From a virus, in IMG/VR virus record IMGVR_UViG_3300042507_002956, positions 1-41,688 of that record: a stretch of 41,688 bases of DNA, one strand, 5' to 3'. Made by a program: the position numbers and the translations under genes. The notes under the pieces were generated by a model. It searched no databases and was not told the origin of the DNA. It saw only the letters and a list, made by a program, of their open reading frames with translations. Below are positions 17,307-29,200 of this stretch, piece by piece. Within the stretch, counting starts at the first letter, position 1; every line of letters starts with the position of its first letter.

Positions 17307-19664
17307 ATGAATTTATTTAAATATACACCATCACCTTATATATCAACTCAAGTTGATTTACCTTTAGATTTTATTTATAAGCAACTTGAAACTCAACAAA
17401 AAGAGTTTGATGCTGAAACTGCTTTAGTTAATAAGACTACAGAAAACTTATTAAATCTTGATTTTGGTTTACTTACAGAAGATGCACAAAAAAGAGTTAT
17501 GCAAAACTATTTACCTAGAATTGAAAAAATAAGAGATGATTTATTTAATACAGGTAATGTAGCAATGGCTGTACCAGCTTTATCTAAATTTACAACAGAT
17601 CTTGCAGGTGATCCTGAAGTTAAAAATATGTTAAAAGATGCTAAATTAACTGAAACATATAGACAAGCTTTACAACAAGGATTATATACAGATAAAGATC
17701 TTCCTTTTATATTTGGTGAAAATGGTAAAATAAGACCCCAACTTGGTCCAGGTGAAACAGTACAAGCTTCGTGGTATGCTCCTTTGACTTATGTAGATCC
17801 TGTAAAAAAATTAGGAGATGAAGCTAGAGTAATGGTAGAAGAATGGTGGAGTAGTCTTCCAGCAAATCAAAAAGTTGATAAATTTGGTAACATTATAACA
17901 ACTGAATCACAAATAAAAGAAAAAAAGGCTGAATGGATAGAAGAATATTTAATGGGTAGACGTTTAGCATGGCAAAGTGATCCTACAAGTCAAGCAGCTA
18001 TTTATAGAATGACAGGTTATAAACCTCAACTTTTTGATGAAGATTTTTATAAAAAAAATATAGTAGATCCATTAAAAGAAGCACTATCATATGTAAGAAG
18101 AACTGATCAAACATCTATAACAAAAAATCAAATACCATCACCAATTGATCCAAAACCAACACCAGATCCAGATAAAACTAAAGTACAAATAACAGTACAT
18201 CCAAATACAACAAATGTATCAACACAAAATTCTGGTATTCCTGCTTGGAATACTGCACAATATCCTGAAGGTATAACATCATTGTTTGAATTTGAATCAG
18301 ATTTAGAAAAAAACAATGAAGATCTTGGTTTAGCATATGATGCAGTTTGGAATTTATCAGGTGGAGAAATAGATGAAGATAAAGGAATTCCTGCAGCAAG
18401 TGATTGGATAAATGAAAACTATATAAATGAAAATGGATTTTGGAAAGTAAAACCTGGTTCTTCAGCACCTCCTGTAAATAAATCTGTATCAGATGCTCTT
18501 AACAATTTTACAAATGCTAGATATTCACTTAGAAATAGACAAAGTTTATTTGAAGAACTAAAAGAAGCTACAGATGTAAAAAGTTATAATCCAAACATTA
18601 TTATTGAAGCAAAAAAGAAAGTATTAGATAAAATTGAAGGTACATATACTTCTTATTTACAACTTACTGGTCAAGATGATCTTCTTAAACAATATGAATC
18701 TTTATCTGTAGATAAAAAATTAGAAAAAGTTTCATTACTTCCCGCAAATAATAAACGTATAAATGAAGAAATGACTTTAGCATTAAAAGGTACTCCTGAA
18801 GGAAAAATATATCAAGCATTTGAAAACTATAAGAATAGAATAAGTCAAATGACTTTAATGGGTTTAAAAGATGATGATAAAGTAAATAGTATGGAAGGTC
18901 AGTTAATAAATAATGTATTAGGTGGTCATATATCAGCAAGAAGTCTACTTACTGGAGAAAAATTAGATAAAGGTGATTTAGATGAAACTTTTACAGAATA
19001 TATACCATATAAAGAAGGTGATCCTAGCAAAGGAGTTGACTATAGTCAAGTACAAACTAGTATTGGTTTACATCCTAAATATGGTGTTGTAGGTGTAATG
19101 TCAATGAATGGTAAATCATTTACAATAGATTTAAAAGATGCTAACATTGATCAAATATTTACAGATGAAAATCCTCATTATAAACAGCAAATACAAGTTT
19201 TCCAACAAGTAGCTGATTCATTTAAGAGAAGTGGAACAAATGAAGGTAGTTTTAAAATTGGTAATACACAATTTGTTTTTGAAGTAGAATCTGAAAACAT
19301 AGGTGGTGATAATCCTCAATTTTATTATTCTGAAAAATTTGATGGAACTAATACACAATCTCATGAAAATCTTGGTACAATATTTACACGTGCTTATGAA
19401 ATTGCAGATAATAATAACAAAGCATTTGATATTCTTTTACAAGTTAAAAAAGAAGAGTTATTACAACAGTATAATGATGAGTTTAATAGGTTAGGTCTTT
19501 ATGATACAGATGGTGCAACTAAATTGAAAAAGAAATATGAACAAAAACTTTTAGATTTAGAAGAACAACTAAAAACAGAGTTTAGTGCACCTAAAGTTGT
19601 AGGAGGAAGTTCGTCGGGAAAAGCGACGCCTCAACCAGGGGGTCCACTGGGGTTGGGGCGGTAG
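17307..19664 (+). CDS. cargo protein, zero-frame product; N-terminal part of a probable -1 frameshift fusion
   Basis: The zero-frame product is 785 residues, starting MNLFKYTPSPYIS three bases after the previous stop. The first 250 residues are mostly helical and soluble. A Pro-rich linker (SPIDPKPTPDPDK) lies at about 275-290, and the C-terminal region (about 715-765) is a Glu/Lys/Leu-rich coiled coil. At the end the frame runs through a Gly/Ser linker (VVGGSSSGK) into a GC-rich stretch coding ATPQPGGPLGLGR and stops at TAG 19662-19664. At codons 771-772 (GGA AAA) there is a -1 slippery heptamer followed by a strong hairpin. Slippage there would make a 956-residue protein with a lytic transglycosylase domain. 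I do not know the family of the N-terminal part; position suggests an internal virion protein. Confidence 0.7.
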   Translation: MNLFKYTPSPYISTQVDLPLDFIYKQLETQQKEFDAETALVNKTTENLLNLDFGLLTEDAQKRVMQNYLPRIEKIRDDLFNTGNVAMAVPALSKFTTDLAGDPEVKNMLKDAKLTETYRQALQQGLYTDKDLPFIFGENGKIRPQLGPGETVQASWYAPLTYVDPVKKLGDEARVMVEEWWSSLPANQKVDKFGNIITTESQIKEKKAEWIEEYLMGRRLAWQSDPTSQAAIYRMTGYKPQLFDEDFYKKNIVDPLKEALSYVRRTDQTSITKNQIPSPIDPKPTPDPDKTKVQITVHPNTTNVSTQNSGIPAWNTAQYPEGITSLFEFESDLEKNNEDLGLAYDAVWNLSGGEIDEDKGIPAASDWINENYINENGFWKVKPGSSAPPVNKSVSDALNNFTNARYSLRNRQSLFEELKEATDVKSYNPNIIIEAKKKVLDKIEGTYTSYLQLTGQDDLLKQYESLSVDKKLEKVSLLPANNKRINEEMTLALKGTPEGKIYQAFENYKNRISQMTLMGLKDDDKVNSMEGQLINNVLGGHISARSLLTGEKLDKGDLDETFTEYIPYKEGDPSKGVDYSQVQTSIGLHPKYGVVGVMSMNGKSFTIDLKDANIDQIFTDENPHYKQQIQVFQQVADSFKRSGTNEGSFKIGNTQFVFEVESENIGGDNPQFYYSEKFDGTNTQSHENLGTIFTRAYEIADNNNKAFDILLQVKKEELLQQYNDEFNRLGLYDTDGATKLKKKYEQKLLDLEEQLKTEFSAPKVVGGSSSGKATPQPGGPLGLGR
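19601..19606 (+). promoter_or_regulatory. internal Shine-Dalgarno-like element upstream of the slippery site
   Basis: AGGAGG lies nine bases before the slippery heptamer. Bacterial -1 frameshift sites such as dnaX use such an element to stimulate slippage. The gene starts in this window generally lack one. AGGAGG also occurs by chance elsewhere in the window, so its weight comes from the spacing. Confidence 0.65.
19612..19628 (+). other. small hairpin overlapping the slippery site
   Basis: CGTCG at 19612-19616 can pair with CGACG at 19624-19628, placing most of the slippery bases in the loop. The pairing shares two bases with the downstream stem, so the two structures would be alternatives or slightly trimmed. 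A translating ribosome would melt it. Its function is unclear. Confidence 0.4.
19616..19622 (+). promoter_or_regulatory. -1 ribosomal frameshift slippery heptamer G_GGA_AAA
   Basis: The heptamer GGGAAAA is phased with the zero frame as G_GGA_AAA, the X_XXY_YYZ pattern. After a -1 slip both tRNAs re-pair (GGG and AAA), and the next codon, AGC at 19622, is in the frame of the downstream transglycosylase. That frame then stays open to 20176. Confidence 0.8.
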
Positions 19665-20176
19665 CAAACTTTAATAATGCAATAGGACCACAAGAAAGTG
19701 GAAAAGATGTTTACAGAGCAAAGAACCCTCAAAAGGGTTCTACTGCTACTGGTAAGTATCAACATATTTGGAGTACACATGGAGTACCTCAAAAAGGACA
19801 AAAAATTTCTGAAATAGAAAGAATAACTGGTGTTACTACTAGAGAAGATTATTTAAATAATCCTGATGCTCAAGAAAAATATCAAGAACATTTATCTCAA
19901 GCATACCTAGATAAAGTACCTATGTTAAGAAGTAAGTATAATATACCTGATGCTATTAGAGATGAAACTTTAATGGCAATTCAACATTTTGCAGGACTTG
20001 GTGGAGCACAAGTTTACTTAAAAGAACTAATGACTTCTGGAAGTTATGATAAAGCTCAAGAGGTATATGATAATTGGCTTAGAGATAAAAATGATGGTAA
20101 GCTTTTTATAAATGATACTATATTTGAATATTTAACTAAGTTTGATAATAGTTTAAAAAAAATATTAAAAAAATAA
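19622..20176 (+). CDS. lytic transglycosylase domain reached by -1 frameshift (no own start)
   Basis: In the -1 frame 184 codons run from 19622 to a TAA at 20174-20176. The product begins with a Ser/Gly/Thr linker and continues as a lysozyme-like lytic transglycosylase: AIGPQESGKDVYRAKNP with the probable catalytic Glu encoded at 19694-19696 (residue 797 of the fusion). GSTATGKYQHIW, the usual G-x-ATG-x-Y-Q motif, follows, and then an alpha-helical C-terminal half (TLMAIQHFAGLGG...). There is no ATG, GTG or TTG in this frame between the slippery site and ATG 19922. That ATG lies after the catalytic motifs, so an independent start would give a non-catalytic fragment. The domain is therefore best explained as the C-terminus of the upstream cargo protein, made when ribosomes slip. 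It should cut glycan strands during DNA entry. Confidence 0.75.
   Translation, partial: SDASTRGSTGVGAVANFNNAIGPQESGKDVYRAKNPQKGSTATGKYQHIWSTHGVPQKGQKISEIERITGVTTREDYLNNPDAQEKYQEHLSQAYLDKVPMLRSKYNIPDAIRDETLMAIQHFAGLGGAQVYLKELMTSGSYDKAQEVYDNWLRDKNDGKLFINDTIFEYLTKFDNSLKKILKK
19627..19660 (+). other. frameshift-stimulating stem-loop
   Basis: Bases 19627-19636 pair with 19651-19660 to make a 10-base-pair stem (nine Watson-Crick pairs and one G-U), starting four bases after the slippery heptamer. An alternative inner pairing, CCAG 19635-19638 with CTGG 19647-19650, gives 12 pairs with a GG bulge. The 19612-19660 stretch is about two-thirds G+C in a visibly AT-rich genome. No U-run follows, so it is not an intrinsic terminator. 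Confidence 0.75.
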
Positions 20177-20259
20177 ATTCATGAAGTTGTATAGAAAAAG
20201 GTTAGCTTTTCCTAGTAATTAAATTTTGTATATTTACATAATAATCACTATCATATAAT
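20177..20259 (+). promoter_or_regulatory. 83-base intergenic spacer, possible promoter
   Basis: This is the longest gap in the forward block. It is very AT-rich and contains TATATTTA at 20229-20236, one mismatch from the Bacteroidota -7 element TAnnTTTG, but I see no convincing -33 TTG at the right distance. A weak AAAAG/CTTTT hairpin near 20196-20210 lacks a T-run. A late promoter for the giant RNA polymerase gene is possible but unproven. Confidence 0.25.
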
Positions 20260-23200
20260 ATGGATGAAATAGAAAAAATGTTTCAAGAAGGTAAGATAGA
20301 TGCTGCTACTTACCAAAAAATAAAACAAAGGTATAATCAACAATTAATAAATGAAGAGTATAGAGCTAATGTAGGAGCTTTACAAGAAGCTGAAGCATAT
20401 ATTCAAAGTCAATCTCAATCAGGTTTAGGTTCAGTAAGAATTGGTGCAGATGCTAATAGAAATGTTTATGTTGATCCTAGTGAAATGGAATCTTACCTCT
20501 CAAGAGGTATTATGCCATCATATGGTGTAGATTATGAAAATCTTAGAGCTGAAAGACAAACATGGCAAGATCAACTTGCTAATGGTGCTGTAAAGTTTGT
20601 AGGTAAAACTGCTACTGGTGTTGTGGGTGGGTTAGCAATGCTACCTACTATTGCTGTTGTAGGTTTAGGACAACTTACAGATGCGTTAACTCCAATGGAT
20701 AATTTTCACTTTAAAGATATTTATGATAATGATTTTCAAAGAATGATGGATTTTGCAAATGAATCTATGGATTCTGCATTACCTAATTATGTAAGTAATG
20801 CTGAAAGAGAAGCTAGTGTTTGGAATTCAATGGGTACAATGAACTTCTGGGCTAATGATTTTCTAGGAGGAGCTTCTTTTGTTGCATCAGCATTATTAAC
20901 TGAATACTTATCAGCAGGTATGGCTAGTGGTTTAGTTGTAACTAGAGCAGGTAAATATTTAAAAGCAGCAAGTACAGCAGATAAAATGGAGAGTATAATT
21001 ACTCAAGCAAATAGATTTTCTGGAGGTGTTTTACCTCCAGGAGTTCAGGCAAATAGAGCTGCAAGACTTGCAAGACAAATGGTAACAGGTGCTGGTTATG
21101 AAGCTGGTGTTGAAGCTAGACATTTTGTAGACCAAGCTAAAGAACAATATATTGCAGAATATATGGAAGCAAGTGGTGGTATAGAACCTACTGAAGAAGA
21201 ACTTGCTGCTGCAATGAATGAAATTTATTCAGTAGGTAATGGTGTATTTGGAATTAATTTAGGATTAGTTTCATTGGGTAACATGGTTACATTACCTAAA
21301 ACATTTGCTCCAGGATTAGCTTCTAAGTTTGGTTTTAAAGCAGGTAAGGTTACAGATGCTGATTGGGTAGTTAAACCATCAGAACTTACAGATACTCAAT
21401 TAACTAGAATGGCTAAAAAGACTGGTAAGTCTATAGAAGAACTTAAAGCAACAGATTATGTAAATAAGTGGGATGGTTTATCTAAAGTAGAAAGATTAGC
21501 AAGAGCAGGTAAAGGTAGATTTGCACCAATGGTAACAGAAGGTTTCTTTGAAGAAGGTCTTCAAGGTGTTACTCAAAATGCTGCTTTAGATTATGTAAGT
21601 AATAGATTAAATCCTGATAATATAAATGAAGTTGCTGATTTAAGTGAATCTATTATTAGAGGTTTTGAAGAACAGTATGATGTTAGTAAGGCTGAAGGAT
21701 GGAAGGAAATTATTATAGGTTCTATTCTTGGTGGTATTGGTGCTCCTAATATTGGTAGAGCTAAAGGACAACCTATTTGGCAAGGTGGAGTATTTGGTTA
21801 TCAATCTCCTGGTAAAAGAGAAAACATTCAAAGCTTAGTTAATGATGCTATTAAGTATGGTAAAGCAACTACTGAAAATATAAAGCATGCTGCTACTGTT
21901 GCAGGTGTTACTAAAAGACAAGATGATGCTATTGCACAAGGAGACATGTTTGAAGCTAAGAATCAAGAATATGCTTCAATGTATTCCTATGTAAGTACAA
22001 TGGTTAAACTTGGAAGATTTGATGAAATTGATTCTGAAGTAAGTAAGATGGTTCAGGATATGACACCTGATGAATTTGCAGAAAACTTTGGTTATACTAA
22101 TAAAACAGAAGAAGAATTAAGTAAAAGAAAATCAGAAGTACTTAGTACATTTAAACAAAGAGCTAATGATATTAGAGAAGCTAGAGAGTTAGCTGATAAA
22201 GTTTCTATTTATGAAGATGATGAAGATTTAAAAGATGGTCTTGGTTATGTATTTGGTATTGCTAAAAACATTGACCAAAGAGAAGAACAAGTTTTTAAAT
22301 CTCTTCAAGAAAAATTAGGATTACTTTATGATAAATCAGTAATTAAACAATTTGCTGAGTTTGTTGAGTTTGAAAAAACTGCTAATGGTAAACTAGTACA
22401 AGAGCATACTAAAAAAATAAATGAACTTGAAAAGTTAACATCTGAAGAATTAAAAGCAAATAAAAATCGTACCTCTAAACAAATTATGGATAGAGGTAAG
22501 GAGATAGATAAACTTCAAAAAGAGATTTCAGATTTAGAAGATAAACTTGAAAAAGAGTTTTCTAAGTTTATTCAAACATATGAAGCAACAGGTAAAGGAG
22601 AACCTATTTCATATAATAGAGATAAGTCTAAGTTTTTAACAGCATTAAATAATTTTAAGATGCTTCAAGAAGAAGCTGAAAAGAATGTTGGTGAAAACTT
22701 TTATAATAGACCTGATATTGAACCTTTACTTAAGGACTTAATGAAGCTTGCTACTTATAGACAACAGCAGATTACATTAGCTAATTATTACATGACTAAG
22801 AAAGGTCAGACTAAGTTAGCTAATGAAATTGATAATCTTAAAAAGATGGCAGAAGAAGAACTTGTTAGTGATGAGTTAAATCGTTCAGCAAATGAGTTTG
22901 GTTTAACAGGTAATGTAGATACTAGAATGCAAGATATTGCTGCAAGAGCTTATAAGAAAAAACAATTAGGTATAAATCCAAATGAAACTTATGATCCATC
23001 AGAGTCACTTGAAACTATTAATAAGATATTAGAAAATTTACCCGAAGGTCCACAAAAAGATGCTTTTCTAAAAGCAATGCAAATTGTTAATCAAAAGTTA
23101 AATTCTAAAGATGTAGATGATATAGAACCTTATTTAAATAATGTTTATACTGAATTTTTTAATTCTGAATTAGGTGAAACACCAGAAGGTAAAGTAATAT

Positions 23201-26200
23201 TAGATAATATTAGAAATGCATTTGATGAAATTATAAGTTATTTAAAAGCACCTAAAACAACAGCTGCCATTTCATCTATTAATAGATTTTTTAGAGTTTA
23301 TATTCCAGAAGAAGTAGATGCCTATTTAGCAAATACATTTACACACCCTTCTGACTTTACAGTAAATCTTGAAGAAATTGATCCTGAAGATCCCTATGTT
23401 AAAAAACAAGAGGAAAATAATAGAATTATTTACTTAAAAGAATCTGATGATAATAAAAAACCTGAAGATAGAAAAAAAATACTTACTCCTTATGTAGCAA
23501 TGCAATCTTTAATTAAGCATAATGGTAAATACTATGCTATTAAATTGATGCACAATAATAATTTTGTTGGTTACATATTAGATCCTAATAGATATAAGTT
23601 TAAAAATCCTAACACAAATGCTTATGAAGATTTTAATCCAAAATCATTAGCACACTTAAGATTAATAAACCCAGCATTTGTATCAAAAGATAAAATTACA
23701 ACTGAAGGTCTTGAGTTTATTGAAGCATATACTCAAGGTATGAAGATGTTTAAATTCTTTTTAGATAAGATTGATGAAGGTAAATCTAAAGTTCAAACTA
23801 GAGATTTATTAGAAAATGGATTTTTACTTTTTGATAGTAAGTTTAATAAATATGATAATGGTGTTCCTGGTGAATTAATAAAAGAACTTAGAGATAAACC
23901 AGAACTTTACAACTTAATTCCTATGGATGAACCTAGAGGAATTGAAGTTAGAGAAGGTGAATTTGTAAAAGCTCCTTTCATTCAAGTTAAAAGTGGTAAT
24001 GCTATAGATTATTTTTACTATGATAAAACAGATGATTCTGTTAAGAGAGTTATTTACCAAGGAGGTATAGATAAACTAAATACTTTATTAAAAGTAAATT
24101 CTAAAAATTCACAATTTGGTATTAGTAGTTCTAGAAACTTTATTAAAATAGTTAAACCTAGTGATAGTGGATTTAGTCCAATAAGTGTAAGAATACCAAC
24201 TATAAACTTAGAAGATGAAAACTCTTCTTTTATAAATGATTTTAAAACTTACCTTGATCAATATATTGGAAAAAAGAAAGGTGAGTTTAAATACAAGTCT
24301 AATTTCTTTAATACTAATATTGTAGGATACAGTGAAGAAGATGAATCTGTTAATCTTAAAATATATTTAGATCATTTAAATTCAAAAGGTACTCAGTTTT
24401 TAAAACTACAGATTAGTCATAATGGTAAGTTTGTAGATATTATCTTAGATGAGGTTAATGAAGTTTTAGATATTAAAAGTGGTAAAGAGCTTATTGATTT
24501 AATTAATACTAAAATTAAAAAACAAGCAGGTACTATATCAAAAGCAGGTGTTGAGTTACCAAAATCATTTGTTGCTACAGGATTTAACTATGCAACAAAA
24601 ACTGCTGATATAAAAACTATTTTAGAAACAGGTATTCCAACCTTGTTATCAAAAAGAGGTATTGTTTATAAACCTAAAGAAATTCAATTTAAAGATAAAC
24701 CTGATGAAACTACAAAAGAATCTACAGGTAGTTTTTCAAAAGATGACTTTTTATCAGCAGATGAAGTTGAAGAAGCTGGTGGATTTAATTGGGAAGAAGA
24801 ACCTGCTAGTGAAGAACAACCTCAAGGAACACCATTAGGAAATGTAGGAACAGCTGCTAGTGATGCTTTAAAAGCTAAGGGTGTAAAGTTTGGATTTACT
24901 GAAGAACAAGTAGATTCAATGTCTGTTGAAGAAAGAGATATTATTAGAACATCTCTTGATAAGAGTGATGTTGCGATAAAAGATCTTTTTGATAAGTATA
25001 ATAAGAAAGATGAAGATACTACTGAAGATGATGATTTTATTCCTGCTTATAAAATTGAAGAAAACATTTCAGACTATGAAGAAAGTTTAGAAAGTAGACA
25101 AGAAAAACTTGAAGGAATATTACCAAGTTGGATACCTATTAGAGATCTTGAACAAATAAGAAGTAGATTTAAAAATAAAGGTTTTACATATGGTGTATTT
25201 ATTGACAGTGTAATATACCTATCTAGGAATGCACCTAAAGGTGTAGAGTACCATGAAGCATTCCATGCTGTATTTAGAACTTTACTTAGTGATGTTCAAA
25301 TATCAAAAGTATTACAAGAAGCTGTTTCAAGATATGGAAAACCTACTAATCAACAGATTGAAGAACTTAGAAGTAAGTCTGCTGAATATTCTAATTTAAA
25401 CTTAGATACTTTAGTTAAACTATGGTATGAAGAAAAGTTAGCAGATGAGTTTCAAAACTACATGCTTAAACCAGTAGAACCAAAATCATTCATTCAAAAA
25501 ATGTTTGAATTAATTAAAAAGTTTATTGGATGGGCTTCTAATAATAGAGGTTATATTGATGGTTTATTTAAAGATATTAAAAGAGGTGTTTACAAAAATG
25601 CATCACAAGTTAAAAATCAATACTATCAAAAACCATTAGCTGTATTTAAAACTCTTGAGTTTGAAGAAGAGTATGAAGGTGCTAAAAGAACTAGAACATT
25701 AGATTCAAGAACAACTTCAAATATTACAAATAAAATTTTAAAGAAAGCTTTTGACTTAAGTAAAATTACTGAAGTTACTGATCTTGATATAAAAAATATA
25801 ATTGAAGATTTAAAAAACAATTATTATACTGAAGAAAACTTTGAAGAGTTATTTAAACAATCAACTCCTTCAAAAGTTAATTCAGCTAAAAAGCAATTAA
25901 GTCAAGTTAGGAATGCTTTATCTAATCCTAAAAATATAACAGAGATAGTTAAAGAAGTACAAAACTTGTTATCAATGTATAAGATTGTAGATTATACTTT
26001 AGAAGCAGATGAAGATCAAGATACTCAAGAACTTCCTACAGAATTCTTTGCAAAAGAAGTTTCTACTATTGGTGGTATAGGAAGTCTTTCTAAAGAAATG
26101 CGTAAGTATTTACAGTTTATACCTTCACCAGTAGATGAATTTGATTTAGGTGTAACAATAGATCCATCTTCTCAATTTGTATCATATGCTGACTCTTATG

Positions 26201-29200
26201 AGCTTTATAATGGTATTGCTAGAATATTAGCTAATAGAAAACCAAGTGATATAATTAAAGCATTATATTCTCAATCTAAAACTAATGAACAATTAAAATA
26301 TTTTACTGTACAAATATTTTCAGATATAGCAAAAGACTTAGGACTTACAAATTATAGTCCTAAAGAAATATCTCAACTAGGTTTACTTACTTTAGAAAAA
26401 TCAACAACATTCCAAATGTTTGTTGCCAACTTTAGAAAAAATAAAATTGATTACATAAGTATAACTCCTGATGTTGAAACTAATAAGTTTAAATTATTTA
26501 GATCTAATATAAATGATGTTAAAGACATTCAAGTTAATACTTGGGGTAATGCTAACATGAGTAATCCAGTAAGCAGTGAAACTCAAAGAGATCTATTAAA
26601 TAAACTAAGAAATTCTTTTAAAAACATAAGAGAAGGAGAAGTTGGTATAAAGAATCTAAAACAATTTGTTGATACTGTTGAAGAAATTAAAGCTAATCTA
26701 AATGCTTTACATATTGATGTAAGTGATTTATATATAAGATTATCATTGTTTAATACTATTCCTAATAAGAATGATTTAGCTGTATTAGATGATGATGGTA
26801 CTTTTGAAAACCTTTTAGAAACATTACAAGTGTATCCTGATGTTTCATATTTAAGTGATGAAATGTTTTCAGGAATGTTAAATGCAACAACTAAGGGTGG
26901 ATCTATATATGAAAAAGTTGAAGGTAAAGATTCTGGTGCTATTAGTAAACTAAAAAATATTGCTGAAGCAAATTCTTATTTTGATTTTGCAGTAATACCT
27001 ACAACATTTAAAAACATTGAAGGTAAAACAATATACTCTTATATTCAACCTAACTATATTACAGATATTGTAAATAGTTTAAAAGAAAATCCTGATGCAA
27101 TTATTGATGCATTAAATGATCCTAACCCTGAAACAGGTTATTTAACATTTAGAGACTTCTTAATTAATAATAATTTAGAGTCAAATGATTTCCTTCAAAG
27201 AAAGTTTTATAATTCATTAAGATATAATCCTCAATTAAGTTCTGTTGATGCTAAAACATTCTTAGCAGGAGTAAATGCATTTATACTTGATGGTTCAAGA
27301 GTAGTAAGACTTGATGACAACTATAAAGAAATAACTTATTTAAGTAATGATGAAGGTAAAAGCTTTCAATCTTTAGATCCTAGAGGTAAGATACTTACAT
27401 ACTTTATGTTGTATAGTACAAAAGGTGGACAAAACTCTATGACAAAAAATGTTGATGGAGTTGAGTTTGTACCTTATATACCTTTTCAAAATGAAGGTAA
27501 GAATACACAGTGGGCAGTTAGCATGCCTAAAACTAAAGATGCTTTTTCAGAAGGTAGAATATCACAAGAAGCTTATAGTAAAATATTTAAGATATTTCAA
27601 CTTGAACATAGTAACCTACTATCATTTTTTGAAAGTTTAAAAAATGATGAACAATTACCAACTGTAAAAGGAGTTACTGAGTTTAAAAATGAAGAATTAA
27701 AAAATGATGTTGTTAATGCTTTAAAGAATGATGACTTCAATGCTTTGTTAGAAATATATAAAACAAAGTATAATGAATTACCAAGAGCAATGAAGTTTAG
27801 TAATATTGAAGTTTTATTTAAAACTGATAATATTGATTACTTAATTAAATCAGCATTTGATGGTGTTGAACTTGATTTAAATGAAGATACTAAATCATCT
27901 ATTAATAAACTTGTAGACAATATAACTAACGAAACATTAGAATTATTATCATCTGACAATGTTAAACTAATTAATAAAGTTGAAGAAGGTAAATATTCAA
28001 ATGTATTATTACCAAGAGAATTTTTATTTGATAATGGTGATGTTAATGTTGGAACACTTAAAAACTTTTTAATTAATGATTATATAAACTCTGTATCATT
28101 TATTAATATGTTAGTTGGAGATATGGCATTTAATTTTAAAGATGCTATTGATTTTCCAAAAAGAATGGCTGGTCTTAATGCTTCTGGTCCATCATTAGGT
28201 TTAACTAAAACTAATGTTACTATTATAGAAGATGTTGAAGGTATACATGTTGATACTGAAACAGGTAAAATAGTTTCTAAAGAAAGAACAGATGGTCAAA
28301 GTTATTCTACACAAACTTGGTATGAAAGAAAATACTTAAGAACATTTAAAAAGTGGAATCCTGAGATTGAAAGATTATATAAAAAGATGAGAAAGTGTCA
28401 AAAACTTTCTTGGGATGAAAAAGAGTTTCTAGAAAATTATGGGGCACTAGCTAATTCTAGAAAGATTGCAATGTTTAACTATGCAGTATATGGTAAAACA
28501 TCTATTAATCCTATTGTAAGAAATGAAGTTTCTTTTGTTAAGAAAGAAAACATTAAAGCAGTTAATGAACTTGTAGAAAGACTTTATCAAACAGATGATT
28601 TAGTTGAATATAAAAAGATTCTTGTTAAACTTCACAAGTATTATGAAGCTTATCCACATACTAAAAAGATGCATGATCTTCTTAATAAGATGGAAAATAG
28701 TGATACTGATATAGCTTTAAGTGAAAGTGCTGTAAAAACTGTTGTTTATAATTCACAAAACCCAGACAATGTTAATGCTTTTGAAAACATTGTAATGGGA
28801 GATACATATATTAGAGAGCAGGTTGTAACTGATGGTATGAAAACTAAAGTTGTAGATCCTACTCAGTTACTACAATTAATAGATAGTGAACAAAAACCTG
28901 GAACTAAAGTAAGTGTACTAGGTAAAGAATATGATATTGAAACTATTGTTAATGTATTTAAAAGAACTAAAGAATATAGAGTAAAACAAAAGTATGAAGA
29001 GTTAAAGCAATCTTATGTTGAAAATAATAAACCTAGATATAAAGCTTTATTAAAGTCATTTAGAGAAAGCTTATTAAACATGGGTACTGATCCTATTATG
29101 TTAGAATTACTATCAGCTAGTGAAAACCTTGATAGTTCTAAATATAATTGGAACATGAATAAAACTATTAGTACAGTTGAAAAGATGCTCTATTCATATT

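Noticed and set aside
19612-19660. GC-rich hairpins as an intrinsic terminator or a self-splicing intron border.
   Set aside because: No T-run follows the stem and both flanks are coding in compatible frames. No intron-like conserved core was seen.
19662-19685. Stop-codon readthrough or TAG recoding as the explanation for the C-terminal extension of the 785-residue protein.
   Set aside because: Reading TAG as an amino acid in the zero frame reaches another TAG after a few codons and yields no recognisable domain, while the -1 frame gives a coherent transglycosylase. TAG also ends another gene normally (2335-2337).
20196-20210. AAAAG/CTTTT hairpin as a terminator between the transglycosylase end and the polymerase gene.
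   Set aside because: The stem has only five pairs, mostly A-T, and no run of T follows.
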